A stretch of DNA of 64,000 nt. Origin: Phycisphaerales bacterium (GTDB taxonomy: Bacteria; Planctomycetota; Phycisphaerae; UBA1845; UTPLA1). Positions 44,685 through 54,503 of the stretch are shown here, one piece after another (the stretch's first letter is position 1; each line of letters starts with the position of its first letter). The DNA is taken from the NCBI GenBank assembly GCA_022360095.1, contig JAKSDK010001621.1:62001-126000 (forward strand), in the 5' to 3' direction. The notes under the pieces are model-generated. The model was given only the letters and a program-made list of their open reading frames with translations. It had not been told where the DNA came from and did not search any database. The position numbers were made by a program, and so were the translations under genes.

Positions 44685-46374
44685 GAATGCGCAATGTATT
44701 GCGCCGCGTACGAATGACGCGCCGAGTTTTCGATGGTGTCGAAATGACCTGTTGATCGTCGCCATTGCATCGTTGCTCAGTCATCTCTACACGGGGATCC
44801 ATTACGGTTTGTGGGCGCACGCCACGCAGCTTCCCACGGTATTCCGGCTGATGGAGTCGGGCGTGTATCCCGGAGATCTGTTCGTGGATTCCCTGGAGCA
44901 GTATTGCTCCTGGTATTGGATCGCCGTTGCGTGGCTCTCCCGAATCGTTGACACGCAAGGTGTCCTGGTTGCGAGTCATTTGCTATCCAGGTTCCTGCTC
45001 CTGGCCGCCGTGTATGAACTGACGGGGCGGATGTGTGCGGAGAAGACGGTTCGATTCGTGGTCGTCATCATCATGATGCTCCGGCTGCAGGCCGTTCTCG
45101 CCGACGAGGTATTGTATAGCGCGCTGCCGACACACACGACGTTTACATTTCCGTGGCTGGTATGGGGACTTGTGATGGCGTGGCGCGGTCGGCCCGTGAC
45201 CGCGGGGGTCTTGTTGGGTATCGGGTGCAATTTCAATGTGATGACCGGATTGCCTGCGACGTTCGTCGCCGTAGTGGGTTACCTCGCATGTTCCCGTCCC
45301 AGCTTGCTAAGACAATCGCTGGCTGGCGCTCTCGCTTGGTTGTTGATCGCGGCTCCGGTTCTCTGGTGGGCCTCAAGGTCGCCCGGTCCGGATGATACGG
45401 AGGCCTATTTCCGTACGGTTCGCGAAATATTTTGGTGGCACTTTGATCCTCTTCGCTGGGGCCCACGAGTCTATGTTCAGTTTGCGGGACTGCTCTTGAC
45501 GATCGCGGTCGGCATCGTCTTCAAACCCGCCACGCCCTTTGATCGACAGGTACGATGGTCTCTGGGAGCGATCGTCCTGACATGGGGAGTCGCGCTGGTG
45601 GCAAGCCGAGTTCCAATGATGGAATCGCTGATGCGTATGCAGCTGGGACGCACGGCGACCCTGGCCGTCATCATGTCGGTGCCGCTTATCGCCATGGCAG
45701 CATGGGCGGCATGGCAACGTCAGCGGCCGGTGGATGGTCTGGTGATCGCGCTTCTCTTGGCCGGGTTCGGCGCGGCCCACGGACGGACAACGGCCGTCAT
45801 CCTGTTGTCTCTCGGCGTGTTCGCGGATCTTCGATCAACTCAGAGTTGGCTACGGTCGCGCTTAGGAACCCCTGTCAGGATGCTGGCACCGATCGCATTG
45901 GGCATTTCGGCGTTGCTGTTTCTACGCCCGGCAATGCTGCAAGTGTTGGATCGATCTTCTCGTGGACTAATACGATCATTTGAACCGAATTGGCGAGCGG
46001 TTCAGGACTGGGCGCGGACGAATACGCCGTTTGACGCTGTTTTTCTTGTGCCCGTTCACGAGCGTGGCTTTCGAGTCTTCTCTCGCCGTGCGGTCTGGCT
46101 GGGCTTTGATTATGACGCGATGCTCTGGCGGCCGGATCTGATCCATGAGATCCAGCGACGGCATGACCGTGTCTCCGCGACAGGTCTGTGCGACGTGCCG
46201 GTGCGCTCGGTCGATTGGCGCAGATTACGTGAGCTCGCAGACAAAGAAAGTATTGACTTTGTCGTGATGCCGGTTGTCGCGGTGGCGGACCAACCCACGG
46301 TGTATCGCAATCCGGATTGGGCCGTCGTTGCATTCCAGACTAACGGAGAAGCACGGGTTCCTCGCCGGCCCTAG
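44677..46374 (+). CDS. multi-pass membrane protein with extracytoplasmic C-terminal domain
   Basis: 565 aa from the ATG at 44677 (an ATG at 44656 is an alternative). About ten TM helices occupy residues 25-425; the last ~140 residues (WARTNTPFDAVFLVP, FSRRAVWLGFDYDAM, DFVVMPV) resemble the C-terminal part of DUF6798-type planctomycete membrane proteins; this recognition is tentative. Its TAG and that of lptG on the other strand share the palindrome CTAG (46371-46374). Likely an envelope polysaccharide or lipid-sugar enzyme by analogy with its neighbour. Confidence 0.6.
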   Translation: MNENAQCIAPRTNDAPSFRWCRNDLLIVAIASLLSHLYTGIHYGLWAHATQLPTVFRLMESGVYPGDLFVDSLEQYCSWYWIAVAWLSRIVDTQGVLVASHLLSRFLLLAAVYELTGRMCAEKTVRFVVVIIMMLRLQAVLADEVLYSALPTHTTFTFPWLVWGLVMAWRGRPVTAGVLLGIGCNFNVMTGLPATFVAVVGYLACSRPSLLRQSLAGALAWLLIAAPVLWWASRSPGPDDTEAYFRTVREIFWWHFDPLRWGPRVYVQFAGLLLTIAVGIVFKPATPFDRQVRWSLGAIVLTWGVALVASRVPMMESLMRMQLGRTATLAVIMSVPLIAMAAWAAWQRQRPVDGLVIALLLAGFGAAHGRTTAVILLSLGVFADLRSTQSWLRSRLGTPVRMLAPIALGISALLFLRPAMLQVLDRSSRGLIRSFEPNWRAVQDWARTNTPFDAVFLVPVHERGFRVFSRRAVWLGFDYDAMLWRPDLIHEIQRRHDRVSATGLCDVPVRSVDWRRLRELADKESIDFVVMPVVAVADQPTVYRNPDWAVVAFQTNGEARVPRRP

Positions 46375-47471
46375 GTCTTGATCCCGTCGAGCAACAGGAC
46401 GGCGAACGGCGTGAAGATCAAGATCGGAAGCCAGGGCGGCAACGCGGGTGACAAACCCAGGACGCTTAAATCAACCGTATTGCAAAAGAACGTCGTGACA
46501 TAGCAAATTCCGCAGGCCAGCAGGCATTTGCCTCCCTGAATGACGACGGAAGGTCGCTCCCGATTGAGGAAAAAGGGAATTCCGATACACAACAGCGCCA
46601 TGTTCATGATCACGGTCGTGATCCTTGTGTGTTTGACCTTAATGAATTCGCCGGTGCCGCGATCTTTAAAATAGGCCAAAAGTTCGTTGATCTCCGGCAA
46701 GCTCAGGAACATCGTCCATTGAGCAGATTGCTGCAGGGCCAGTTGCTTCGGTGTGAGGCTGGAGGCATAGACCGCAACCGACTCGAGGTCATCGGCGCCC
46801 GTCTCGGCGGTTGTTGCCTCAAGTTGCCGTCGATACCCGTTTTTCAAATGCCAATGGCCCCGTTCCTCATCCCATTTTGCCTGATCCGCCTGGATCATTC
46901 CCGTCATCTGGTCGTTCTCGTCACGCTGGATGATGATGACACCGCGCATCTCTTCGGCCCCTGGATTGAACATCGTGGCGGAGACGAGGGCATTGTTTTG
47001 CTTGGGGTCGGGCAGAAACCAGATCGCGAAGGTTTGTCGCCCTTCGATGTCGCCGTGCTTTCGGGCCAGTTTGCCTGCGATATTGGGAATGACGAGTTCC
47101 TGGTCGATCAGCCACAGGGTATTCATCGCGAGGCCGGCCAACAAGACGGGGGCGGCGACCCGATAGAGGGATGTTCCTGTGGCCAGGATTGCCGTTAGTT
47201 CGTTCGTTCGATGCAGTCGCCCGAGCGTGAAGCAACCGGCGACGAGTGTGATGACGCCGGCCAATTGCGCGAAGTAGAGAAACATGTTGTGGCCGTAGAA
47301 ATCGGTGATCATGAACACCGTTTGAAGCGTTGATGCAGCCTGAATGTTGGTGAATTCGTCGAGGTTGACGAAGAGGTCGAGGATGACATAGAGGCCGATC
47401 AATACGCCGAGCGCAATCATGTAGTTTGTGAAGAAGGCCCTGAGAATATACCGGTCGAAGGTTTTAATCAT
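46371..47471 (-). CDS. lptG: LptG-like lipopolysaccharide export permease
   Basis: 366 aa, the usual length. FDRYILRAFFTNYMIALGVLIGLYVILDLF at the N-terminus and three TM helices at the C-terminus frame a periplasmic beta-jellyroll, as in LptF/LptG. It forms with LptF and the LptB ATPase the inner-membrane extractor of LPS. lptF lies 28 bp upstream on the same strand. Presence of the pair argues for an outer membrane with LPS-like lipid. Confidence 0.88.
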   Translation of the reverse strand: MIKTFDRYILRAFFTNYMIALGVLIGLYVILDLFVNLDEFTNIQAASTLQTVFMITDFYGHNMFLYFAQLAGVITLVAGCFTLGRLHRTNELTAILATGTSLYRVAAPVLLAGLAMNTLWLIDQELVIPNIAGKLARKHGDIEGRQTFAIWFLPDPKQNNALVSATMFNPGAEEMRGVIIIQRDENDQMTGMIQADQAKWDEERGHWHLKNGYRRQLEATTAETGADDLESVAVYASSLTPKQLALQQSAQWTMFLSLPEINELLAYFKDRGTGEFIKVKHTRITTVIMNMALLCIGIPFFLNRERPSVVIQGGKCLLACGICYVTTFFCNTVDLSVLGLSPALPPWLPILIFTPFAVLLLDGIKT

Positions 47472-47499
47472 GTTTGACTCGAGTCTCGGGCCTTGGTCT

Positions 47500-49170
47500 C
47501 TAGCGTTTTAGAATTCGAACGGCCACGAAGGTCGTGGCCAGATACATGAACGCAGTGGCGCCCCACATGACAATGAGGCTCACGCTTGCGAATTCAGGAC
47601 GGTCCGAAAGGTTGCGACCTACGATGCTGGCCACGATGACGAATAACATGGGGACGCAACTGATGCCAAAGGCGGTAAGCACCTGACCTCCCCGAACGAT
47701 GATGCCGAGGACTGCGCCGATCACGATGATGGCAATGGCCACGAGCGAATAGGAAGCGCGAAAGTGGATCTCGCCTTGAACTTCGGCGTTGTATTCGTCG
47801 AATTTTTTGGTCAGTTTTTGGCGCGTCTTCTCCTGCTTTGGGTACAGTGGAAGTGTGGAGTCTCCTTTGATCAAATCGACAATATCAAAGGACGTAAATC
47901 GCCGGTTGAGCTCCACCTGATCAGAAAAGGACACGCGCGGCAGAGTCTCCCTGGGTTTTTTGACGACGCGGTCATCCCGGCCGGCAGGCTCGTTCCGGAT
48001 CTGCACGTTATCGCTTAATTCCACTGCAATGACGTGCTGATTCGTCCTCATCCCTTTTCGCAATTCGATCAGGGCGTTGTCAGATGTGTAAACCTGAGCC
48101 GGCTCGCCGGGAACGGTGGTTTTTCTGACGCGGACATTGCGCAGGCGACAGTCATTTTCGTCAGCACGGTATTCCTTGGCGGAAATCTCAAGTTGGAAAT
48201 CCGATTGCCTGACACGGCCCTTCAGAATGTACGGCCGTCCCTTGGCCATCTGTTCTTCGATGTGCTGGTTGAGGAAGAACACCATGATTTCTCGGCGCAT
48301 CCCGTGCATCAGGTCTTCCATTTCAGGAATCGCCATCGGGTTGTGCTTGAATTCGAGAAGCATGTCGAGGTTCTCGAACTTGATCTTTCGTCGGATGGGA
48401 AGAGGGATTTCCCACGGTCCTAGGATTTGGTGCTCAAACTCATAGTATTGGCGGTGCACCGCGTCAAAGCTGCGGACGCGTTGCAAGTCGGTTTTGACCC
48501 GAGGCGTGCTTCCGGAATGGTTGAACTCGATGAGCGTATGGTCCGCGGTGCCGAATCGAACGAGTTCATGATTCTGGAATTCCAGGAACGAAACGCCTGT
48601 CAATTGCATCAAGGTGTTGTTTTTCCAATAGTCAGCGGACGTTTCCGAAACGGCGTCCTCCGGGAAATCGTCGGGGCCCAGAGTGCGGCACTGATTGGCC
48701 ATGATGCGGTATTTGCCGTAGGTCAGCGGCTTACCCTTTTGGAACTGTCCGGTCACGATGGTCGGAAGATCACGACGCGTAAACTCGTTGATGCCCCACA
48801 TCAGGCTGGGCACCAGGTAGTTCCACGAGAAATAGGTGAATATGGTCACGAGCAATCCGAGGACCAGAGGCGGGACCAGCAGCCAATGGATGTTGATGCC
48901 CGCGGCACGGCAGGCCAGGACCTCGTTGTCGGTCGCTGCCCGGCCGTAGGTGATGGTCGCGCTGAACAAAGCGGCGACGGGCAGAATCAGCGTGACGGCA
49001 ATGGGGGCCAGATAAAGGAGAATCTTCGCCAGGCCCTCCGCGCCGATGCCCTCGCTGGTGAAAATATTGCCGATTCCCCCACCCATGATGATCAGCAGCG
49101 ACAAAGCGGCGGATGTCATCAGGAAGGTCTTGAGCAGTTCGCGTCCGAAATAGAAATGGAGTGTCCGCAT
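47500..49170 (-). CDS. lptF: LptF-like lipopolysaccharide export permease
   Basis: 556 aa from the ATG at 49170 (MRTLHFYFGRELLKTF); an upstream start at 49182 adds four residues. Three N-terminal TM helices including the LptF/G-typical PVAALFSATITYGRAATDNEVLACRAAG, a long central region, and three C-terminal TM helices. It is about 190 residues longer than the usual 360, the extra length being in the periplasmic jellyroll region (residues ~130-450). Assigned LptF from gene order; the two paralogues are hard to separate by eye. Confidence 0.85.
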   Translation of the reverse strand: MRTLHFYFGRELLKTFLMTSAALSLLIIMGGGIGNIFTSEGIGAEGLAKILLYLAPIAVTLILPVAALFSATITYGRAATDNEVLACRAAGINIHWLLVPPLVLGLLVTIFTYFSWNYLVPSLMWGINEFTRRDLPTIVTGQFQKGKPLTYGKYRIMANQCRTLGPDDFPEDAVSETSADYWKNNTLMQLTGVSFLEFQNHELVRFGTADHTLIEFNHSGSTPRVKTDLQRVRSFDAVHRQYYEFEHQILGPWEIPLPIRRKIKFENLDMLLEFKHNPMAIPEMEDLMHGMRREIMVFFLNQHIEEQMAKGRPYILKGRVRQSDFQLEISAKEYRADENDCRLRNVRVRKTTVPGEPAQVYTSDNALIELRKGMRTNQHVIAVELSDNVQIRNEPAGRDDRVVKKPRETLPRVSFSDQVELNRRFTSFDIVDLIKGDSTLPLYPKQEKTRQKLTKKFDEYNAEVQGEIHFRASYSLVAIAIIVIGAVLGIIVRGGQVLTAFGISCVPMLFVIVASIVGRNLSDRPEFASVSLIVMWGATAFMYLATTFVAVRILKR

Positions 49171-49547
49171 TCGTGGGCTCACGGAGCGCTAGCAAGCGAG
49201 GTCAGACTCTGGCATGGGTCGTTGCGGTATTGACATAACGAAGCGTCTTCGGTCCATGAGAATCAATCCTTGGGCGTCTTGGATACGTCAAAGAGATGGG
49301 GTCATCATCCGTCTTGCCAAGAAACGGCCTTTCCACTCAGGTCAGTCTAGCGCTTGTGCCTGATACGTCAAGGATCGCCTTGACGAAACGTCTAAATCGT
49401 GGTCTCATAAAATGTTCTTGTCAGGCTGCGGTGCCTGGGTTCAACAGAAATTTCGTGTTTCCGATGCCCCTGTCGCCTCGGGAATCAGGGTCTGAGAGTC
49501 CTTCTCGGCCGAACATTTTTGACTCAATCAAGAGGTACGGCTTTACC
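49171..49547 (+). promoter_or_regulatory. speA upstream region with inverted and direct repeats
   Basis: Non-coding by preference. A perfect inverted repeat CGTCAAGG-ATCG-CCTTGACG lies at 49366-49385. Its left arm extends to GATACGTCAA (49362-49371), which recurs exactly 80 bp upstream (49282-49291). The right arm contains TTGACG, which with CATAAA 20 nt later could be a -35/-10 pair. The arrangement looks like a regulator site over the speA promoter. The start of speA may be further upstream than assumed. Confidence 0.45.
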
Positions 49548-51485
49548 ATGGCGAACGTGACCAGAACATCAACATCACGCGCCGACCTGTTACGCAAATG
49601 GACGGTCGCCGACTCGATGGATCTCTATAACGTTCGGCAGTGGGGAGGCGGCTTTTTTCATGTGAACGAACGGGGGAGCGTGGCCGTGACGCCGCGGGGC
49701 CGAGAGGGGCCCTCGCTTGATCTCAAAGAGTTGGTCAACGAACTTCGCGAGCGCGGCATCGAGTTGCCGTTGCTCATTCGATTCTCCGACGTCTTGCGAG
49801 CGCGCATCGACCAATTGAACCATGCGTTTGCCAAGGCGTTCAAGGAACATGACTACACCGGAAACTACATGGGCGTTTATCCCATCAAGGTCAACCAGCA
49901 GCGCCATGTTGTGGAGGAAATCGTAAAATACGGACGACCGTATAAATTCGGTCTTGAAGCGGGCTCGAAACCCGAATTGCTCGCCGTCCTGGCCATGTTG
50001 GAAGAACACGAGCCGCTCATTATCTGTAATGGCTACAAGGATGTGGAATACATCGATATGGCCCTGTGGGGAACGAAGCTGGGAAAGACGATCGTCATCG
50101 TCGTCGAGGAGTTCGGCGAATTGCGCCGCATTCTCGATCGGGCCGCCGTCCTGCAAGTTTCTCCGAAGATCGGTTTTCGCTTGAAGCTGTCCGCCCGCGG
50201 GTCGGGACGCTGGCAGGAATCCGGTGGTGCGACGTCCAAGTTCGGTCTCCCGGTGACGGATATTCTTCGGGGTGTGGAACTTCTCAAGCAGGCGGGCATG
50301 TTGGAGAATCTCGTACTGACACATTTCCATCTGGGCAGCCAGATTACCAACATCCGGTCCATCAAGGATGCGCTTGCGGAGGCCACGCGTATTTATCTGG
50401 AACTCACCAAGCTGGGCGCCGGTCTATCCTACTTTGATGTCGGCGGCGGTATGGCCGTGGATTATGACGGCAGTTCGAGCAACTTCGCCTCCAGCGCAAA
50501 CTACAACATGGATGAGTATGTGGCGGACGTCGTTGATTCCGTGACCGAGGCCTGCAATTCCGCCGATTTACCCCATCCGACCATCGTGACGGAGTGCGGC
50601 AGGGCCATCACGGCTCATCATTCCGCTCTGGTCTTCAACGTGCTGGGTGTCACTGAGCTGGCACAGAGACCGGTGCCGCAGACGCTGCCGGATGAATCCC
50701 ACAACGTGCTCCATAACATTCTGGAGACGCACGACTCGATCACGATCAAGAATTTTCAGGAGGCGTATCACGACGCTTTGGCGTTTCAGGACGAAGCACG
50801 CAGTCTGTTCAAGTTAGGCTATCTCACGCTCGAGGATTTCGGAGTTGTGGAGTCGATCTTCTGGTCCGCGTGTCGAAAGATCGTGCGGATCATGCGCGAG
50901 AAAGACTATGTTCCCGATGAACTGAAAGGTCTGGAGTCACAATTAGCGGAGATTTATGTCTGTAATTTCTCGCTTTTCCAGTCCCTTCCGGATTGCTGGG
51001 CCGTCGGACATCTCTTCCCTATCATGCCGATCCACAGACTTAATGAAATGCCCACGGCACGTGGCATCCTCGCCGACATCACATGCGACAGCGACGGCAA
51101 GATCGATAAGTTCATCGATTTGCGAAACGTCCGGGACACGCTGGAACTGCATCCCATGAACGGAGAGGACTACTATCTTGGCATCTTCATGACCGGCGCT
51201 TATCAGGAAATCCTGGGGGACATGCACAACCTGTTCGGGGATACCAACGCCGTGCACGTCACGATCAAGGAAGACGGCCAGTATTTTGTGGACCACGTTG
51301 TCGACGGGGATACAATTCAGGAAGTGCTGCATTACGTCCAGTTCTCCACGGAGGATCTGATCGCCCGTCTTCGACGGACGGTGGAGCGGGCCCTTCGTGA
51401 GCAGCGGATCAATTTCCGAGAATCGGCCGAACTTCTTCGGAGCTACGAGCACGGTTTGAAGGCTTATACCTATTTGGACGGTTGA
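49548..51485 (+). CDS. speA: biosynthetic arginine decarboxylase
   Basis: 645 aa from the ATG at 49548 (MANVTRTSTSR), near the usual ~650 residues; the frame is open from 49296 but the extra 84 residues look non-coding and lie over likely regulatory repeats. PLP-dependent fold III enzyme: the PLP lysine is in YPIKVNQQRHVV, then FGLEAGSKPELLA, the glycine-rich YFDVGGGMAVDYDG, and TECGRAITAHHSALV. It makes agmatine for polyamine synthesis. No agmatinase or agmatine deiminase gene is next to it. Confidence 0.95.
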   Translation: MANVTRTSTSRADLLRKWTVADSMDLYNVRQWGGGFFHVNERGSVAVTPRGREGPSLDLKELVNELRERGIELPLLIRFSDVLRARIDQLNHAFAKAFKEHDYTGNYMGVYPIKVNQQRHVVEEIVKYGRPYKFGLEAGSKPELLAVLAMLEEHEPLIICNGYKDVEYIDMALWGTKLGKTIVIVVEEFGELRRILDRAAVLQVSPKIGFRLKLSARGSGRWQESGGATSKFGLPVTDILRGVELLKQAGMLENLVLTHFHLGSQITNIRSIKDALAEATRIYLELTKLGAGLSYFDVGGGMAVDYDGSSSNFASSANYNMDEYVADVVDSVTEACNSADLPHPTIVTECGRAITAHHSALVFNVLGVTELAQRPVPQTLPDESHNVLHNILETHDSITIKNFQEAYHDALAFQDEARSLFKLGYLTLEDFGVVESIFWSACRKIVRIMREKDYVPDELKGLESQLAEIYVCNFSLFQSLPDCWAVGHLFPIMPIHRLNEMPTARGILADITCDSDGKIDKFIDLRNVRDTLELHPMNGEDYYLGIFMTGAYQEILGDMHNLFGDTNAVHVTIKEDGQYFVDHVVDGDTIQEVLHYVQFSTEDLIARLRRTVERALREQRINFRESAELLRSYEHGLKAYTYLDG

Positions 51486-51511
51486 TAATCGGCTCCGGGG
51501 CGGCGGACTCT

Positions 51512-51543
51512 TTGCAATTGTCACGGTGGGTGTAAGGTATAAG
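51512..51543 (+). promoter_or_regulatory. candidate promoter for the type II secretion operon
   Basis: TTGCAA, 20-nt spacer, TATAAG (51538-51543); the spacer is longer than ideal. Lies in the 172-bp gap between speA and gspF. Confidence 0.3.
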
Positions 51544-51657
51544 ACTGTGGAACCCCTGGTCAGCGGCGCGTTTTTGCCGATTTGGAGGGGCTAGTTTCTT
51601 ATTGTTTAAGGGCTTATGTGCCGATAGACGCCGTGATTCCGGGAGAATATTCGGACG

Positions 51658-52851
51658 ATGCCGAGTTTCACCTACACCGCGCGCAACACCGAAGGGAACA
51701 CCGTAACCGGTGTCGTGGCTGCCGATAGCCAGCAGCATGTGTTGCGCACCCTGGACGAGCAGGCCCTGTTTCCGATTGAGATTCGCGAGGGGGGCAAGGC
51801 GTCACGTGTGGGGGGGGGCAAGAAGAAAGTCCGCTCGACGGTCGTCTCGGTCTTTTATTCTCAATTCTCGGACTTGCTCCGGGCCGGCGTCCCCGCGCTA
51901 CGGTCGCTGGACGTCCTATTCAAACAGACGCATAACCCGATTTTGAAGGAAACCTTGAAGGAGGTTCGCGAAGAGCTTGCCAGCGGCCAGACCCTCGCCG
52001 ATGCCATGGCCAAGCACCCGAATGCTTTCAACCCGTTGCATGTCGCGATGATTCGCGCAGGTGAAAAGGGTGGATTCCTTGAAGATGTGCTCGCACGGAT
52101 TGCCATCTTTACGGAACGCCAGAACGAACTCCGCAGCAAGGTGATCGGCTCACTGCTCTACCCGGCGGTGCTGATGGTTGTCGGAACGGCGATCGTGATT
52201 TTCCTGCTTGTGGTCGTCGTCCCGAAGGTCCAGCATTTTCTGACGGGCGAATTGCCGGTCTTGACTCAGTTCGTGTTCGCTGCCTGTGATTTTCTGAAGG
52301 CGCGTGGTTTGTTGGCGGGCGGCATCGCGGCCGTCGTTCTGATGTTGTTGGTGCCGTTGTTTCGCAGCGAGTCGGGGCGTGTTTTTCTTGACCGGTTTCA
52401 AATGAAAGTCCCGATGCTCGGAAATATCCTCCGATTGATGGCGATTTGTCGCTTCTGTCGCATTCTGGGCACGCTGCTGCACAATGGTGTGCCGATTCTG
52501 CAATCGTTGAAGATCGCCAGGGATTCGGCCGGCAATCGGATGTTGGCGGAGTTGATTGAAGAGGCCACGGAGAGCGTTCGAAAAGGCGCTTCTCTGTCGT
52601 CGCCGTTGGGTAAGAGCGATCTGTTCCCGCTGGATATCGTGGATATGATCGCGGTCGGCGAGGAAAGCAACAATCTGGAGAACGTTCTCGTCACCATCGC
52701 GGACTCGTACGAGGCCCGAACGTCGCGGAAAATTGACCTGGCGGTACGATTGTTGGAGCCGTTGCTCCTGGTGGGGATGGCGAGCATCGTGGCCATTATC
52801 GCCATTGCCTTGTTGTTGCCGATTTTGACGATGAGCGCGGGCGGCCTTTAA
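51658..52851 (+). CDS. gspF: type II secretion inner-membrane platform protein
   Basis: 397 aa. Two tandem T2SSF/PilC domains with the usual three TM helices (residues ~165-195, ~215-240, ~370-395). FYSQFSDLLRAGVPALRSLDVL and CRILGTLLHNGVPILQSLKIARD are the two repeat cores. Starts MPSFTYTARNTEGN as in the family. Forms the platform that couples the GspE ATPase to pseudopilus growth. First gene of a nine-gene run; gspE is not present upstream (speA is). Confidence 0.95.
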   Translation: MPSFTYTARNTEGNTVTGVVAADSQQHVLRTLDEQALFPIEIREGGKASRVGGGKKKVRSTVVSVFYSQFSDLLRAGVPALRSLDVLFKQTHNPILKETLKEVREELASGQTLADAMAKHPNAFNPLHVAMIRAGEKGGFLEDVLARIAIFTERQNELRSKVIGSLLYPAVLMVVGTAIVIFLLVVVVPKVQHFLTGELPVLTQFVFAACDFLKARGLLAGGIAAVVLMLLVPLFRSESGRVFLDRFQMKVPMLGNILRLMAICRFCRILGTLLHNGVPILQSLKIARDSAGNRMLAELIEEATESVRKGASLSSPLGKSDLFPLDIVDMIAVGEESNNLENVLVTIADSYEARTSRKIDLAVRLLEPLLLVGMASIVAIIAIALLLPILTMSAGGL

Positions 52852-52910
52852 CCGTGCCCGGTGAGGACTACAATAGTAAGGTTCGTGTTTCTCAATAGGA
52901 GACGTTTATC

Positions 52911-53363
52911 ATGTACGCTGTAAAGAATCGTGTTCGCAGGAGTCGTAGGGCGTTTACGCTGCTTGAGATTCTCTTGGTCGTCGGACTCTTGGCGCTGTTG
53001 GCTGCCTTTGCAATTCCGGCCGTCGTCGGTCGAGGCGAGCAGGCCAAGATTAAAATGGTGGAAGCCGCGATCGGGCCCAACGGCGCCATTTCCAATGCGA
53101 TCAAGATGTTTCATTTCGACATGGGATCTTACCCCGAGGAGCTGAAGGATCTGGTCGAGAAGCCGAGCGACAGTGATCTCGCCGAAAAGTGGAAGTCCCC
53201 CTATCTGGAAGATGTCAAAGGACTGACGGACCCGTGGGGCAGCGATTATCAATTCAATCCTGACGGCGACCATAACGAGGGAAGGTACGACCTTTGGAGC
53301 ATGGGGCCGGATCGTATCGACGGCAACGAAGACGACATTACGAACTGGGAAGACGATCGTTAG
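52911..53363 (+). CDS. gspG: major pseudopilin
   Basis: 150 aa. Basic leader, then the prepilin peptidase site RRA/FTLLEILLVVGLLALLA (Ala rather than the more common Gly before the cut). C-terminal half shows the GspG end: SPYLEDVKGLTDPWGSDYQF, followed by acidic Ca2+-type DGDHNEGRYDLWSMGPDRIDGNEDDI. Main subunit of the pseudopilus. Preceded by AGGAGA. Confidence 0.94.
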   Translation: MYAVKNRVRRSRRAFTLLEILLVVGLLALLAAFAIPAVVGRGEQAKIKMVEAAIGPNGAISNAIKMFHFDMGSYPEELKDLVEKPSDSDLAEKWKSPYLEDVKGLTDPWGSDYQFNPDGDHNEGRYDLWSMGPDRIDGNEDDITNWEDDR

Positions 53364-53366
53364 AGC

Positions 53367-54503
53367 ATGACGGTGTCCGGGCAGACCGACAAAGCGATTC
53401 GCCGGCGTTGCGCTTCGCCGGGAGTGCGACGCAGCATGGGGCGCGCGCCGCGCCGCACACGAGGTCTGCGCGCATTCACGTTGCTTGAAGTTCTGGTCGT
53501 CCTGGGCATTTTGGCTTTGTTGGTCGGATTCTCCTGGCCGTACCTGGAAGGCCGGATCACGGCGTCATCATTGCCTGAATCGGCCGATCGAATTCGCGAT
53601 ATGCTGTTCATGGTTCGGGCGGAAGCGGCCATGGAACATCGGCGCCACCGTATTCGCTTCGCTCCCGAGCAGCAGCATCCCATTATCGAGTACGAGCCCG
53701 ATCCGATTCGTGAGCCGGGTTTATGGGAACCGATCGATTCACCCTGGACGAAGGAAGCGATTTTGGTGTCCGACGTGCAGGTGCATGAGATCAGGCTCGG
53801 TCGGCCGAGGTACCTGCGGCCGATCTCAGACGACGAAGACCCGACCGAGGAAGAACAGCAGGAGTTCGAGGACGAGGGCCTGGAAACGGATGAGTTCCAG
53901 TTCCTTGATACTGAAGCGAGCGTGATGGACGACGAAGAAGAGGCGATTGATGAGGATCGGCCGCTCATCATTTTTGAGGCCGACGGCTCGACCGAGTGGG
54001 CCACGTTCATCCTGGCGACGAAACCGTTGGAAGAGGTTTTGGAGGAAGAGGATCGTCAACTCTGGGTGGTTCTGGACGGGAGGACGGGGCTGGCCAAGGT
54101 ACGGGAAAAGGTGACCGAAGCGCAATTGAGCGATCCGGAATTCTACATTCAGCGCGAAAAGCTTGAATTGCCTGACGTGATGAATACCGACGAACTGGCG
54201 CTTCAGATCGGCAACAATACGTCGGGAGGGAATGGTCTCGGCGGTGGAAACGCGAGCGGAAACGGAAGTGGTAACGGCGGCAGCGGCGGTAATGAATCAG
54301 GCAATCCCGACGGGAACGGAGCAGGGGCTGGAAACGGTCGCAATGGTCCTGACATGCTGAATGATGAGCAACAGGGCGGCCAAGCCGGCGTTCAAGGTTT
54401 GAACGACGGAAATGATGATTCCGGCGAGTTCAAAGAGACCGATCTTACCGAAGAAGAGCAACTGAATATTCTACGGACGCTCGAAGGCAACCGGGACGGC
54501 TGA
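53367..54503 (+). CDS. gspH: GspH-like minor pseudopilin with Gly/Asn-rich tail
   Basis: 378 aa from the ATG three nt after gspG; an in-frame ATG at 53436 would give a more usual short leader (13 residues before the cut). LRA/FTLLEVLVVLGILALLVGF is the prepilin site and helix. GspH-like beta region follows (MLFMVRAEAAMEHRRHRIRF). The protein is more than twice the normal size: an acidic, Glu-rich stretch (residues ~155-200) and a Gly/Asn/Ser-rich low-complexity tail (54220-54350). The tail has no recognised function. Confidence 0.8.
   Translation: MTVSGQTDKAIRRRCASPGVRRSMGRAPRRTRGLRAFTLLEVLVVLGILALLVGFSWPYLEGRITASSLPESADRIRDMLFMVRAEAAMEHRRHRIRFAPEQQHPIIEYEPDPIREPGLWEPIDSPWTKEAILVSDVQVHEIRLGRPRYLRPISDDEDPTEEEQQEFEDEGLETDEFQFLDTEASVMDDEEEAIDEDRPLIIFEADGSTEWATFILATKPLEEVLEEEDRQLWVVLDGRTGLAKVREKVTEAQLSDPEFYIQREKLELPDVMNTDELALQIGNNTSGGNGLGGGNASGNGSGNGGSGGNESGNPDGNGAGAGNGRNGPDMLNDEQQGGQAGVQGLNDGNDDSGEFKETDLTEEEQLNILRTLEGNRDG

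Noticed and set aside
49296-49547. 84-residue N-terminal extension of arginine decarboxylase
   Set aside because: Would exceed normal SpeA length, lacks family similarity and covers the inverted and direct repeats.
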